This document shows, one piece after another, positions 23,299-32,893 of a stretch of 32,893 nt of DNA. Source of the stretch: Geobacter sp. Lineage in GTDB: Bacteria; Desulfobacterota; Desulfuromonadia; Geobacterales; DSM-12255. The position numbers and the translations under genes were made by a program. The notes below the pieces were generated by a model. The model worked only from the letters and a program-made list of their open reading frames with translations, searched no databases and was not told the DNA's origin. Position 1 is the first letter of the stretch, and every line of letters starts with the position of its first letter. The stretch covers positions 1-32,893 of the forward strand of contig VFJK01000125.1 in NCBI GenBank assembly GCA_009886125.1. Reading direction: 5' to 3'.

Positions 23299-25293
23299 AT
23301 GGGAAACTTCAGGATCATCTCGGAATTCACCCCGCGTGGTGACCAGCCAAAAGCGATTGAAGAGCTGACAGAAGGTATCCGGCGCGGTGACCAGCACCAG
23401 GTTCTCCTTGGGGTCACCGGATCCGGCAAGACCTTCACTATGGCGAACGTCATCGAACGCTGCGGACTGCCCGCTCTTGTTCTGGCACCGAACAAGACCC
23501 TTGCTGCACAGCTCTATGGTGAGTTCAAGGAGCTCTTCCCGGAAAATGCCGTTGAATACTTTGTCTCCTACTATGACTACTACCAACCGGAAGCCTACAT
23601 TCCGACAACTGATACTTTCATCGAAAAAGACTCCTCGATCAATGATGAAATAGACAAGCTGCGGCACTCGGCAACCAGAAGTCTGCTTACGCGTCAGGAT
23701 GTCATCATCGTAGCCTCGGTATCGTGTATTTACGGGATAGGATCTCCTTCAGAATACGAAGCAATGCATATCTTTTTCTGCCAGGGTGACCTTTTCGGAC
23801 GGGACACTCTGCTCCGCAAACTCGTGGATATACAGTATGAAAGGAATGATATCGATTTCCACCGGGGGACCTTCCGGGTCAGAGGAGATAATGTCGAAAT
23901 ATTTCCTGCCCACGACGATGAAAAAGCTCTTCGAATAGAGTTCTTCGGGGATATGGTCGAGTCGATCGCCGAAATCGATCCGCTTCGCGGCAAAGTCCTG
24001 GGCCGGCTGCAGCAATGCGCCATATATCCTGCCTCACACTACGTTGCTACAAAAGAGACTCTTGATCGGGCGGTCGAAATGATCCGTACAGATCTTTGCG
24101 AAAGGCTCCAGTGGTTTCGGTCGAATAATTTGCTGGTTGAAGCACAAAGACTGGAGCAGCGGGTCATGTTCGACCTCGAAATGATGGAAGAGATGGGGTT
24201 CTGTCAGGGGATTGAGAACTACTCGCGCTATTTCGATAACCGGCAGGTGGGTGAAGCACCGTTCACACTGATTGATTATTTCCCGAAGGATTTTCTCCTT
24301 TTTGTCGATGAGTCGCACGTTACGATCCCCCAGGTCGGGGCTATGTATCGGGGTGACCGGAGCCGGAAGGAGACCCTTGTCAATTACGGTTTCCGGCTTC
24401 CGGCCGCTTTGGATAACAGACCCCTCAATTTCCAGGAATTTGAAGCAAAGATAAACCGGGCGGTCCATGTCTCTGCGACACCTTCAGCATACGAACTGAT
24501 GCGAGCAGGAGGCGTCGTAGTCGAGCAGGTTATCAGGCCGACCGGGCTTATTGATCCGCTCATAGAAGTAAAACCTGCAGTCCATCAGGTTGACGATCTC
24601 CTGGCGGAAGCCAAAAAAACCATTGATAAAGGTGAAAGGGTACTCGTAACAACACTTACCAAAAGGATGGCGGAAGAGCTGACTGAATACTACCGTAATG
24701 TCGGGATGAGAGTCAGATACCTCCATTCCGATATTGTCACAATCGAAAGGATGGAGATCCTCAGAGGCCTTCGGCTGGGAGAATTCGATATCCTGGTAGG
24801 GATAAACCTCCTCAGGGAAGGGCTTGATCTCCCGGAAGTGTCACTTGTGGCAATCATGGATGCCGACAAAGAGGGCTTTCTGCGGTCCGAACGCTCGCTG
24901 ATACAGACCTGCGGACGGGCGGCACGGAACATCAATGGCAGAGTGATCATGTATGCCGACAGAGTAACCCGCTCCATGCAGGCATGCATAGACGAAACGA
25001 CACGACGGCGGAAGATCCAGGAAGAGCACAATGTGGCAAACGGGATTACACCTGAGACTGTCAGGAAGAGCCTGAGAAGCATCCTCGAATCGATCGAGGA
25101 GAAGGATTATTACGATCTACCCCTTGCGGCAGAAGAACAGGAAGAGTATCTGCCGCCAAAAGAGCTTGCAAAGCTTGTCAAAACCCTTCGCAAGGAGATG
25201 CTTGCAGCTGCACAGGAACTTGATTTCGAAAAAGCGGCAGCGCTGCGCGACAGGATCAGAAAACTGGAAACAATGGAACTGAAATTGAGATAA
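23299..25293 (+). CDS. uvrB: Excinuclease ABC subunit B
   Basis: UvrB is the damage-verifying helicase of nucleotide excision repair, loaded by UvrA and then recruiting UvrC. The 664-residue length is typical. It has Walker A GVTGSGKT near residue 38, the beta-hairpin region [15 protein letters not shown], helicase motifs including [31 protein letters not shown] and the QTCGRAARN motif, and a C-terminal UVR coiled coil ([21 protein letters not shown]) that binds UvrC. The ATG has no Shine-Dalgarno sequence. The ComF-type gene follows after 19 nt, suggesting co-transcription. Confidence 0.98.
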   Translation: MGNFRIISEFTPRGDQPKAIEELTEGIRRGDQHQVLLGVTGSGKTFTMANVIERCGLPALVLAPNKTLAAQLYGEFKELFPENAVEYFVSYYDYYQPEAYIPTTDTFIEKDSSINDEIDKLRHSATRSLLTRQDVIIVASVSCIYGIGSPSEYEAMHIFFCQGDLFGRDTLLRKLVDIQYERNDIDFHRGTFRVRGDNVEIFPAHDDEKALRIEFFGDMVESIAEIDPLRGKVLGRLQQCAIYPASHYVATKETLDRAVEMIRTDLCERLQWFRSNNLLVEAQRLEQRVMFDLEMMEEMGFCQGIENYSRYFDNRQVGEAPFTLIDYFPKDFLLFVDESHVTIPQVGAMYRGDRSRKETLVNYGFRLPAALDNRPLNFQEFEAKINRAVHVSATPSAYELMRAGGVVVEQVIRPTGLIDPLIEVKPAVHQVDDLLAEAKKTIDKGERVLVTTLTKRMAEELTEYYRNVGMRVRYLHSDIVTIERMEILRGLRLGEFDILVGINLLREGLDLPEVSLVAIMDADKEGFLRSERSLIQTCGRAARNINGRVIMYADRVTRSMQACIDETTRRRKIQEEHNVANGITPETVRKSLRSILESIEEKDYYDLPLAAEEQEEYLPPKELAKLVKTLRKEMLAAAQELDFEKAAALRDRIRKLETMELKLR

Positions 25294-25312
25294 ACTTTTA
25301 GCAGGGATTCAT

Positions 25313-26038
25313 ATGCTCTTCAATCTCTTGAAATCGCTTCAGTCTCTCCTTTTCCCGCCGATATGCCATCTCTGCAAGGAATTCATCTTTGACTCAGGTG
25401 AAGTTAAACTCTGCGCCGGTTGTCTGGCAATGGCACCACCTCTCATCTCACCTTTCTGCACCTGCTGCGGACAGCCGTTTGCCGGAGCAGGCACCGACCA
25501 TCTCTGCAGTCACTGCATCATAGAACCACCACCCTTCTCTGCTGCCCGTTCAGCGCTTTTATTCGAAAGCAGTACAAAAGAGATGATCCATCAGTTCAAA
25601 TACAGCAAGAAGGTCATTCTTCGCAGACCGTTGGGACTTCTTGCTGCATCACACCTTGCAGATTTCTCTGAAAGGTTCAAAGCAGACCTGATCCTGCCGG
25701 TCCCTCTTCATGTAAAGCGGCTCAGGGAGAGAGGATTCAATCAGGCAGTCCTTATCGGAGAGATCTTGTCGAAGAAATGGGGGATCACGCTGTCGAGAAA
25801 CAACCTGAGACGCACCAGGTGGACAGAACCACAGGTGAATCTGGGTGCAGCAGAGAGGGCAGCCAATGTCAAAGGGGCTTTTGCCGTTTCTTCCGGGGAG
25901 GAAATATCCGGAAAGAGAATATTTCTTGTCGATGATGTTTACACAACCGGAAGCACGGCTAAAGAGTGCAGCCGCATCCTCATGAAAGCCGGAGCAGCAG
26001 AAGTGGCGGTGCTGACGGTTGCCAGAGGGCTTGGCTGA
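25313..26038 (+). CDS. ComF-family phosphoribosyltransferase-like protein
   Basis: This 241-residue protein has an N-terminal zinc-ribbon-like region with CxxC pairs (CHLC, CAGC, CTCC and CSHC) and a C-terminal type I phosphoribosyltransferase domain with the PRPP-binding motif IFLVDDVYTTGST. In naturally competent bacteria ComF acts in DNA uptake; GntX-type relatives function in carbon-source use. Its position right after uvrB fits a DNA-related role but does not prove one. No other competence gene is adjacent, although a PilB/GspE-like ATPase lies convergently 57 bp downstream. Confidence 0.9.
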   Translation: MLFNLLKSLQSLLFPPICHLCKEFIFDSGEVKLCAGCLAMAPPLISPFCTCCGQPFAGAGTDHLCSHCIIEPPPFSAARSALLFESSTKEMIHQFKYSKKVILRRPLGLLAASHLADFSERFKADLILPVPLHVKRLRERGFNQAVLIGEILSKKWGITLSRNNLRRTRWTEPQVNLGAAERAANVKGAFAVSSGEEISGKRIFLVDDVYTTGSTAKECSRILMKAGAAEVAVLTVARGLG

Positions 26039-26095
26039 TGTAATTCAGCCTCAGATTAATCCTTATCAAAATCAAGTAACGTCGGGATACAGCGC

Positions 26096-28033
26096 TTACT
26101 TGATGCAGACTCTCCTGATCTCATGGATGTCAGTCAACCCCTGCATCACTTTCATGATCCCATCCTGCTTCAGAGTCGTCATCCCCTCCTCAATAGCCAG
26201 TTCACGTATGATATCTGTCGATGCTCGTACCTTGATGGAGTTTTTTAAAGAATCGCTGATCGACTGGAGTTCATGAATACCGAGCCTGCCTCTGTAGCCG
26301 CTTGAATTACAGTATTCACATCCTTTAGCCCTTGCCAGTACAACGCTGTCGCGTTTTATCCCTAAGAGGACAAACTCCTTGGCGCCATACTCATTAACAA
26401 GTGCATTCCACTCATCGTCATCAGGCGTGTACTTTTCCTTGCATTTATCGCAGAGCCTTCGAGTAAGCCGCTGAGCCAGGATACAGAGGAGCGAATCGGA
26501 AAATCCGAAAGGATCGATCCCCATCTCCAGAAGCCGGGTCAGAGTCTCCGGAGCAGAGTTCGTGTGAAGTGTTGAAAACACGAGATGACCCGTGAGAGAT
26601 GCCTCAACCGCAATGGCAGCGGTCTCTTCGTCTCTCATTTCGCCGACCATTATGACATCGGGATCAAGACGCAAAAAAGAGCGGAGAGTGGTCGCGAAGG
26701 TAAGACCTATCCTGTTATTCACCTGCACCTGACGCAGCCCGGGCTGGGTGATCTCCACGGGGTCCTCTACGGTCCATATTTTGACTTTCGGACTGTTTAT
26801 CGTCGCGATGGCAGAGTGAAGTGTCGTCGTCTTTCCGGAACCTGTGGGCCCGACAACAAGAATAAGCCCGTATGGCTGGTGGATGGCTTTGTCGAACTCT
26901 CTCAGGTTTCTCTCGGTCAAGCCGAGATTCTTGTACTCTACCGGATCAGAATTGTTAAGGATCCTCAGGACGACATCCTCCATCCCTCCGACTGTTGGCA
27001 TGGTCGCCAGGCGCAGTTCGATATCTGCAGGGCCGAATTTCTTGAAGACTATCTTCCCATCCTGAGGCTTGCGCTTCTCGGATATATCAAGATCAGCCAT
27101 GATCTTGAGTCGTGACGGTATCGAATATTTGTACCGGTACGGGAGTTTTTCGTAGACCTCACAGCAGCCATCGATCCTCATCCGTACGGTAATATCCTCT
27201 TTACCCATCGCCGGCTCGATATGAATATCCGAGGCCCGTTTTGTCCAGGCATCATAGATAATCTTGTTGACGAGCTTCGCAAGAAGACTGTCTATTTCTT
27301 GTACAAAATGGCTCTCCTGCTCAAATTCAGGAGCTTCTATCTCTCCTGCCACGATCTTCTGTATGGAATCCCGGATGGTTGTCTTACTGGCCCTGGCAGC
27401 AACCTGAGTCGGTTCCGGCGCGGCTGTCACTGAAAAAAACAGCTGCGTCTTGATGATCTCGTCTTCCGGAGCAATTACCGTTTCGACCTTCAGATTCAGA
27501 TGGTCTTCAAGACGGAGAAGTTCCTTCTGCTCCAGAGGCCTGGACATGGCGATGGTAATTATTCGCCCCTCGATCGTAACAGGTACCATCTTACGTTCAC
27601 CGACCCCTAAAGCTATTATCGATTTTGCCAGGCCGGTCTTTATGTCAGGCATCTTGCCGCTTAAGTGGATAAAAGGGAGTCCGGAATGTATAGAGATCGC
27701 CTTTGCAAGCGACTCGAAGTTCAGAAAATCAAGATTGAGGAGTACCCTGAAGATCGAAATATGCTCGTCCAGACTCATCTCATAGGCAAGGTCCAGCTCC
27801 TCTTCAGTGACAAGCTTGTAGTTGATAAGGATCTCAGCGAACTTCTGCCTTTTCTCATACTGATCGAACGCTCTTTGAAGCTCCGGTTCTTTCAGGTAGC
27901 CCAGGCTGAGGAGAACGGCGCCGAGCTTAAACTCTCCCCCGGAGCCTTTCTGTTTTGCGAGTGCCTCATCCAGCTGCGCTTCAGTTATCATCCTGTATTC
28001 GAGCAGTATCTCGCCCAGCAACTTTTCTTTCAT
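26096..28033 (-). CDS. GspE/PilB-family secretion ATPase with MshEN-like N-terminus
   Basis: This 645-residue ATPase has all GspE/PilB core motifs: Walker A GPTGSGKTTT, Asp box, Walker B DPDVIMVGEMRD, His box TGHLVFSTLHTN, and a tetracysteine zinc site (CDKC, CEYC). The N-terminal ~150 residues hold four MshEN-like units, for example LLGEILLEYRMITEAQLDEAL (5-25) and KLGAVLLSLGYLKEPELQ (36-53). MshEN domains bind cyclic di-GMP, but the usual first Arg is Leu or Lys here, so binding is uncertain. No pilin, GspF or outer-membrane gene is nearby. It is the last gene of a partner-switching operon, 41 nt after the STAS gene. Confidence 0.92.
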   Translation of the reverse strand: MKEKLLGEILLEYRMITEAQLDEALAKQKGSGGEFKLGAVLLSLGYLKEPELQRAFDQYEKRQKFAEILINYKLVTEEELDLAYEMSLDEHISIFRVLLNLDFLNFESLAKAISIHSGLPFIHLSGKMPDIKTGLAKSIIALGVGERKMVPVTIEGRIITIAMSRPLEQKELLRLEDHLNLKVETVIAPEDEIIKTQLFFSVTAAPEPTQVAARASKTTIRDSIQKIVAGEIEAPEFEQESHFVQEIDSLLAKLVNKIIYDAWTKRASDIHIEPAMGKEDITVRMRIDGCCEVYEKLPYRYKYSIPSRLKIMADLDISEKRKPQDGKIVFKKFGPADIELRLATMPTVGGMEDVVLRILNNSDPVEYKNLGLTERNLREFDKAIHQPYGLILVVGPTGSGKTTTLHSAIATINSPKVKIWTVEDPVEITQPGLRQVQVNNRIGLTFATTLRSFLRLDPDVIMVGEMRDEETAAIAVEASLTGHLVFSTLHTNSAPETLTRLLEMGIDPFGFSDSLLCILAQRLTRRLCDKCKEKYTPDDDEWNALVNEYGAKEFVLLGIKRDSVVLARAKGCEYCNSSGYRGRLGIHELQSISDSLKNSIKVRASTDIIRELAIEEGMTTLKQDGIMKVMQGLTDIHEIRRVCIK

Positions 28034-28074
28034 TATAAGCCCCGATAAAGGAAGGGAATTTAACTGCCCGGTAA

Positions 28075-28455
28075 TTATCCCGGTATAACAGACACACCGT
28101 GCGGATCATCATTCAGCCTTGCCAGCATGTACTCAAAAGCGTTCATACGCGATGCCATCACCACGATCTTCTGGTCGGCCCGGGTCATTTTAAAAAGCTT
28201 CTGCACGTTTTCATTCAGCCCGTAACAGACCAGTTTCCCCGAGATACCCGCAAGGTCCCTGGCAGTCGAGATGCATAGCCCAAGCCCCGAACTGTCGACA
28301 AATTCCACTCGACTCATATCAAAAACGATATTGACATATTTCTTATCAACGAGCTTCTGAATCTGACTCTTTAACTGCTCAAGAGTGCTTGCGACAAGAC
28401 TTCCATTGAGTTTAAGAAAAATTATATCGCTATCGAGCTCAACTTTTATTTCCAT
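28075..28455 (-). CDS. STAS-domain anti-sigma-factor antagonist
   Basis: This 126-residue STAS protein carries the phosphorylatable Ser55 in the VEFVDSSGLG loop, with the usual strand-helix pattern on both sides (IIFLKLNGSLVAST before, KLVCYGLNENVQKLF after). In partner-switch systems the unphosphorylated form binds the anti-sigma kinase and frees its target. A GGGGGG run precedes the ATG. It follows the ATPase-kinase gene by 8 nt, so the kinase that phosphorylates it is probably the immediately upstream protein and the phosphatase that reactivates it the one before that. Confidence 0.93.
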   Translation of the reverse strand: MEIKVELDSDIIFLKLNGSLVASTLEQLKSQIQKLVDKKYVNIVFDMSRVEFVDSSGLGLCISTARDLAGISGKLVCYGLNENVQKLFKMTRADQKIVVMASRMNAFEYMLARLNDDPHGVSVIPG

Positions 28456-28463
28456 ATCCCCCC

Positions 28464-28886
28464 CTAGACTCTTTTTACGAACAGCTTTGCAACAGATATT
28501 ATATTTTTCCCCTCGTGATGACGATACGTGAACTCATCCGAAAGCTGGTTGATGATCGCAAGCCCATACCCCCCTTCCGGCAGGTTGTTTTTCTCATCAA
28601 AATCCGGCATCTCTGCCTTCCTGTCTGTCGGATCGAAGGCTGTTCCATCTGTAGTCAAGGTGAATGACGCCTTGTCTCCTTCTGCCCTGAATTCACCTGC
28701 GATAAACGTGCAGCGCCCATGCTCTACAGCGTTATTTACGAGCTCGCTGACGATCTGGCAGAAGTCATCGACCCTTGAGTCAGCGGCCTGACCAAGCCAT
28801 TCGATCAGAGAAGCCTTCACCCCTCTGCGGACGATCTCAGAACTGCTGAACTCAGGCTTTATCGAGAAGACCCACTCCCCTTTCAT
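28464..28886 (-). CDS. Anti-sigma-type serine kinase / HATPase domain protein
   Basis: This 140-residue protein is a GHKL ATPase of the RsbW/SpoIIAB type, with the N box ELVNNAVEHG and a G box EGGYGLAIINQLSDEF. Proteins of this size bind a sigma factor or other partner and phosphorylate a STAS antagonist. Its ATG overlaps the stop of the phosphatase gene by 4 nt and the STAS gene follows, completing a partner-switch module. No sigma factor gene lies in the window, so the released partner is unknown. Confidence 0.88.
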   Translation of the reverse strand: MKGEWVFSIKPEFSSSEIVRRGVKASLIEWLGQAADSRVDDFCQIVSELVNNAVEHGRCTFIAGEFRAEGDKASFTLTTDGTAFDPTDRKAEMPDFDEKNNLPEGGYGLAIINQLSDEFTYRHHEGKNIISVAKLFVKRV

Positions 28887-30049
28887 ACGACTACACCGAC
28901 ATCCTGCTGATCCGTATCAAGTGAAATAGCAAAGATCGTCAGATCATCCTCAAATGCACCGTTGCAGTATGTATCGGCAGCTTCAAACACCTTGGTCAGC
29001 ATCTCGTGAACCGTCAAGGTAGAGTCAACCATGGAAAAGATATCTTCGTTAAAGTACTCTCCTTCAGCGTTTCTGGTCTCTATCAATCCATCCGTGTAAA
29101 GAAGTATTTTATCACCCTTTGAAAGCCGGTATTCAGAGGCAGTCCAGCTGTCATCAAGGTCCCAGCCTATTGGCGGACCGGTAGCCTCTATCGAGACAGT
29201 TCCAGAAGAGCTGTAAAGATATGCCGGGTTATGGCCGGCTGAAGCGACCTTCAGAATCCGGCTCTTTCTGTCGCAGACCAGATACATCATGGTCAGGTAC
29301 ATCCCGCTTTCCGAAAGCATACTGACAAGTGTCTGGTTCGCAACAGTGATAATTTCGGCCGGATCGCTCTTCCCTTTGCCAATGGTCATGAAAAGACCTT
29401 TGCATACAGCCATGAAAAGAGCTGCAGAAATACTGTGCCCTGAAATATCGCCGATGAGAAAGTGTGCTGTATCTTCATCTATCCACCCATCAAAAAAATC
29501 CCCGCCGATCTCGTCTGAAGGTCTGAAAAATACTGCTGTACTGAATCCGGGGATATCCAGACGTTCAGGTAAAATCTTTTCCAGTAGACGGTGCGCCAAT
29601 ACCCTCTCTTTTTCCAGGGTCGCATTCTTTGCTGCCAGTTCCCTCCCCACCTGCGCCAGCATGTCCCGGCCATGCTTCAATTCAAGATGGTTCTTTACTC
29701 TGGCTTTTACAATCGAGGGACTGATCGGCTTTGTTATGTAATCAATCGCACCGATTTCCAGCCCTTTTGTCTCATCATCTTCTGCACCCATAGCTGTCAC
29801 AAAGATCACCGGCATTGACTCTGTAGCAGGATCTGACTTCAGTATCGAACAGGTCTCATACCCGTCCATTTCCGGCATCATGATATCAAGCAGAATGATG
29901 TCAGGAAGTTCCCTTCGAGCCACTTCCACCCCTGTCGCTCCGGATGTCGCGAAAAATATTTCATACTCCTGATGAAAAATCTCATTCAGTATCTGAATAT
30001 TCGCCACCGTGTCGTCTATGATAAGGACTTTCTGCATGGTTTCTTTCAT
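28883..30049 (-). CDS. Response-regulator PP2C phosphatase (RsbU/SpoIIE-like)
   Basis: This 388-residue protein joins an N-terminal receiver (pocket IIDDT, phosphoacceptor Asp55 in [11 protein letters not shown], Lys in YITKPI) to a coiled linker and a C-terminal PP2C-type SpoIIE phosphatase domain with [31 protein letters not shown] and DDLTIFAI metal-binding motifs. Phosphorylation of the receiver should activate dephosphorylation of the STAS protein encoded downstream. The ATG at 30049 overlaps the hybrid kinase stop as ATGA; Met5 is an alternative start. The pairing with the kinase next door is strongly implied by position. Confidence 0.93.
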   Translation of the reverse strand: MKETMQKVLIIDDTVANIQILNEIFHQEYEIFFATSGATGVEVARRELPDIILLDIMMPEMDGYETCSILKSDPATESMPVIFVTAMGAEDDETKGLEIGAIDYITKPISPSIVKARVKNHLELKHGRDMLAQVGRELAAKNATLEKERVLAHRLLEKILPERLDIPGFSTAVFFRPSDEIGGDFFDGWIDEDTAHFLIGDISGHSISAALFMAVCKGLFMTIGKGKSDPAEIITVANQTLVSMLSESGMYLTMMYLVCDRKSRILKVASAGHNPAYLYSSSGTVSIEATGPPIGWDLDDSWTASEYRLSKGDKILLYTDGLIETRNAEGEYFNEDIFSMVDSTLTVHEMLTKVFEAADTYCNGAFEDDLTIFAISLDTDQQDVGVVV

Positions 30050-32893
30050 GGGCCGGATTCCTGATCAAGTTTTATGTTCAGAATCTCCGCGATACTGCCA
30101 AGGAGATCCTTCGCCCCCTTGAAGTCGAGGTTCTCGACACATCTCTCCAGCTTTTCGAGATGGTTATTCAGTGCATCAGAAGCCAGCAGGCATTTCAGTT
30201 TTCTGAAAACAGTACAGGCCTCAAGGTTGTTCTTCTCCAGATTCAGCGATAGCTCTCGAACCATTGCTGCAATGATCCCCGGATCAGCTGAATCTTCTGA
30301 ACTCTCATTGTTGAGCGTAAGGAAATCATCCGGAGAGATGTCATCGATAAACTCCAGGGTTCGCTTAAGAACTGCAAGTTTTATAGAGAGTTCCTCAATT
30401 AGCGGGTAGAGTTCTTCATCACTGCTCTCCTTTGCCAAAGCATCCTCAATATTTGCAGCTGCTGTGCCTGCATCCTCGGCGCCGACTGTCCGTGCAAGTC
30501 CTTTCAGGGTATGAGCAACCCTTTTGGCGATAAGATTTGAACCCTTTTCAATCGCCTCTCTGATCATCCGGTCGTCTTCAGAGTGAAGACGCCTGAACTC
30601 TTTAAGGACCGTAACAAGTATCTGCTGACTCCCCAGCCTCTTTATTGCCTTGTCAAGATCAATACCAGGGGTATCTTCAGGAAAACAGATACCTGCCTTG
30701 CCAATGAAAGCAGCTTCAGTAATACTGCTGTCAGGGATTTCGCTTCCCGGCCTGAACCAGTGATGAAGGACAGCAAAGAGTTCCGCTACATCAATGGGCT
30801 TTGCAACATGGTCATTCATGCCAGCCTCGAAACATCTATCCCGGTCATCTGCCATAGCACTCGCGGTCATTGCAATAATCGGCAGATCCTTATACGTGCC
30901 GGTAGAGCGTATCAGCCTCGTTGCTTCAAATCCATCCATCACCGGCATCTGTAAATCCATCAGCAATGCATCATACCGGGCTCCTGCGGCAGAAAGCATC
31001 TGCACCGCAACAGCACCATTTGAAGCAATGTCGAGATCTACTCCCCATCGCTCAAGAATCCCCCGCGCTACCTCCTGATTGATCTGATTATCCTCGGCAA
31101 GAAGTATTTTCATCCCCTTGAAATAGCCTTCAAACTCTATCGACGCAGCCTCTTCAACTTCCCGCTTCTCTCCGACTCCAGCTGCTTCCATGATCGAATA
31201 GAGAAGATTCGTCGGTACAGCTGGCTTAATAACTATTGAAGTGATAGGAGTGCATGAATTGTCGACTCCCGCCAGTTTCCTGTCATTTGTGATCAGAACC
31301 GCAGGTATTCCCTGTAGAGGTTTTATGCAGCTTGTTCTGAAAATATCTTCGACGCTCATCTCATCATTTATCGACACATCAAAGAGCAAAAGATCATAAT
31401 CTGCCTCTTGGATAGAGTAAGCTTCTTCCGGATTCATCGAACTGACTTGCATCCCGAAGGAAGAGAGCATGCCCGCAGTGTAGAGAGCCCCCTTGCCTTT
31501 GCCGCACAGATGAAGGATTCGCAAGCCTTTCAGCCCCTTGAAACTCTCTGAAAGCGGCTCACTATGGCCATCTTCAAGCGAGAAATTGGCAGAAAAGGTG
31601 AATACGCTCCCGACACCTGGCTCTGACTCGACTGAAATCTCTCCCCCCATCAACTCTACAAGCTGCTTACTGATCGAGAGCCCGAGCCCTGTCCCCCCGA
31701 AACGTCTTGTTGTGGATGAATCAGCCTGACTGAATGCTCCGAAGAGATGCTCCTTCTGCTCCGGCGTCATACCGATGCCAGAGTCCACCACACTGAACCT
31801 GAGACGCACTTTTTCATCGGTCTTCGAATCAACCGTGATAGAAAGGACAATCTCACCAATCTCGGTAAACTTGACGGCATTGCTGACAAGATTGAGCAGA
31901 ATCTGGCCGAGCCTCAGCGGATCACCGATAAGAAAATCCGGTGCCTCGGAGGATGCAGAGATAAGAAGCTCCACCTTCTTTGCACCGATTGCGACCGGGG
32001 CAATATCGGTCAGCTTGGTAAGCACTTCACTTAACCGGAAGGGAATAGTCTCCATCTGCAGGCGTCCTGCCTCTATTTTAGAAAAATCCAGTATGTCGTT
32101 GATGATTTTGAGAAGGGATTTGGCTGCTCCTTCTGCTTTCAAAGCATACCCCTTCTGATTGACGGAAAGTTCAGTCTGTTGAAGAAGGTAGAGCATCCCT
32201 ATAACAGCATTCATGGGAGTTCTGATCTCATGGCTCATGTTTGCAAGGAACGAGCTTTTGGCGATTGTTGCCGCCTCTGCCTCTGCCTTGGCGCGCTGTA
32301 GCTCATCAAAAACTTTCTTCTGATCGGTAATATCCTCCTTGACTGCTATGAAATGAGTGCTCTCTCCATCACTGTTCCTGACAGGAGAGATTGAAGCTGA
32401 CTCCCAGTAAAGCTCACCGTTTTTCTTTTTATTACAGAACTCTCCATGCCATTCAAACCCGCCGGTTATAAGATCCCAGAGTGTCTTGTAGAATTCAGGG
32501 GGATGGAAACCTGACTTGAGAACTCTGGGATTGTTTCCGATTGATTCCTCGGGTGTGTAACCAGTTATCCTTGTAAAGCAGGGATTTACATATTCGACAA
32601 TCCCCTTGGCATCAGTTATGACAATCGATACAGGAGACTGTTCGACAGCCTGAGAGAGTTTTTTGACAAGCTCCTCAGCAGCCCTGTGCTCATCCTTCAG
32701 CCTGATGGAGACGACTGTGTAAGCCAGGTTCTCCGTAAGCTCAGTCAGCAGACTCACCTCTTCCTTATCAAATGCGTCCCTGCTGGTGCTGACAATCTCC
32801 AAAGCACCGATAATCCTCCCTTCCCCCCATAACGGAATGGCAAGCGAGGAGGTATCATCTCCACCTCCACTTTCAGTAAGCCCTTCCATCGAG
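30046..32893 (-). CDS. Hybrid sensor histidine kinase (GAF-PAS-HisKA-HATPase-REC-REC-HPt), 5' end outside window
   Basis: The frame is open to the right edge, so the N-terminus is missing. The visible 948 codons begin inside a GAF-like domain ([17 protein letters not shown]). Using the first visible Met as residue 1, a PAS domain follows at about 75-190, then HisKA with His220 (NMSHEIRTP), HATPase with [13 protein letters not shown], a degenerate receiver at about 455-570, a complete receiver with Asp645 ([12 protein letters not shown]), and an HPt domain with His793 (AHTLKG). The first receiver keeps an Asp (LLLFDVS) but lacks the acidic pair and ends with IKP. It should feed the receiver-phosphatase encoded next through the HPt. 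Confidence 0.92.
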   Translation of the reverse strand, partial: SMEGLTESGGGDDTSSLAIPLWGEGRIIGALEIVSTSRDAFDKEEVSLLTELTENLAYTVVSIRLKDEHRAAEELVKKLSQAVEQSPVSIVITDAKGIVEYVNPCFTRITGYTPEESIGNNPRVLKSGFHPPEFYKTLWDLITGGFEWHGEFCNKKKNGELYWESASISPVRNSDGESTHFIAVKEDITDQKKVFDELQRAKAEAEAATIAKSSFLANMSHEIRTPMNAVIGMLYLLQQTELSVNQKGYALKAEGAAKSLLKIINDILDFSKIEAGRLQMETIPFRLSEVLTKLTDIAPVAIGAKKVELLISASSEAPDFLIGDPLRLGQILLNLVSNAVKFTEIGEIVLSITVDSKTDEKVRLRFSVVDSGIGMTPEQKEHLFGAFSQADSSTTRRFGGTGLGLSISKQLVELMGGEISVESEPGVGSVFTFSANFSLEDGHSEPLSESFKGLKGLRILHLCGKGKGALYTAGMLSSFGMQVSSMNPEEAYSIQEADYDLLLFDVSINDEMSVEDIFRTSCIKPLQGIPAVLITNDRKLAGVDNSCTPITSIVIKPAVPTNLLYSIMEAAGVGEKREVEEAASIEFEGYFKGMKILLAEDNQINQEVARGILERWGVDLDIASNGAVAVQMLSAAGARYDALLMDLQMPVMDGFEATRLIRSTGTYKDLPIIAMTASAMADDRDRCFEAGMNDHVAKPIDVAELFAVLHHWFRPGSEIPDSSITEAAFIGKAGICFPEDTPGIDLDKAIKRLGSQQILVTVLKEFRRLHSEDDRMIREAIEKGSNLIAKRVAHTLKGLARTVGAEDAGTAAANIEDALAKESSDEELYPLIEELSIKLAVLKRTLEFIDDISPDDFLTLNNESSEDSADPGIIAAMVRELSLNLEKNNLEACTVFRKLKCLLASDALNNHLEKLERCVENLDFKGAKDLLGSIAEILNIKLDQESGP

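Overview
The window looks like chromosomal DNA of a Gram-negative deltaproteobacterium, most likely a Geobacter-type member of the Desulfuromonadota. The basis is the mix of families: an MXAN_5187-type protein, many two-component proteins, tandem AI-2E exporters, LpxH and TatA (so an outer membrane and Tat export), plus generally GC-rich codon use. This placement is inference from gene content, not a search. Coding density is high and no stretch over 300 bases lacks a gene. I see no rRNA, tRNA, CRISPR array, intact insertion sequence or prophage.

Layout. 1-2650: end of a membrane protein, an exported NlpC/P60 peptidase, a 182-bp near-palindrome, then a helical-repeat protein divergent from a Crp/Fnr regulator. 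2708-4638: a membrane histidine kinase translationally coupled to a stand-alone receiver. 4625-7921: glmU-glmS, making UDP-GlcNAc, with six perfect copies of an 8-bp repeat between the two genes. 8088-10537: an MXAN_5187-like protein and a radical SAM protein as a pair. 10583-11864: an AT-richer accessory patch with a possible nuclease-fold protein and a VapBC toxin-antitoxin pair that has a clear promoter/operator. 12003-13834: a nitroreductase and an unknown lipoprotein, converging on a strong hairpin. 13953-18473: a minus-strand run of UPF0158, two AI-2E exporters, rmuC and plsY. 18531-22141: lpxH, a penicillin-binding transpeptidase and a YihY/BrkB membrane protein. 22213-23184: DUF948, YtxH and TatA small membrane proteins. 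23299-26038: uvrB and a ComF-type phosphoribosyltransferase.

26096-32893 is one compact minus-strand operon. It encodes a hybrid histidine kinase (GAF-PAS-HisKA-HATPase-REC-REC-HPt, running off the right edge), a receiver-PP2C phosphatase, an anti-sigma-type ATPase, a STAS antagonist, and an orphan GspE/PilB-type ATPase with MshEN-like N-terminal repeats. The first four form a complete phosphorelay-to-partner-switch chain. The ATPase at the end suggests its output may be a secretion or pilus motor rather than only a sigma factor.

The least explained items are that operon, the palindrome at 965-1146, the octamer repeat in glmU-glmS, the accessory patch, the structured spacer at 19283-19385, and two genes (lpxH, uvrB) that may be transcribed as leaderless mRNAs.
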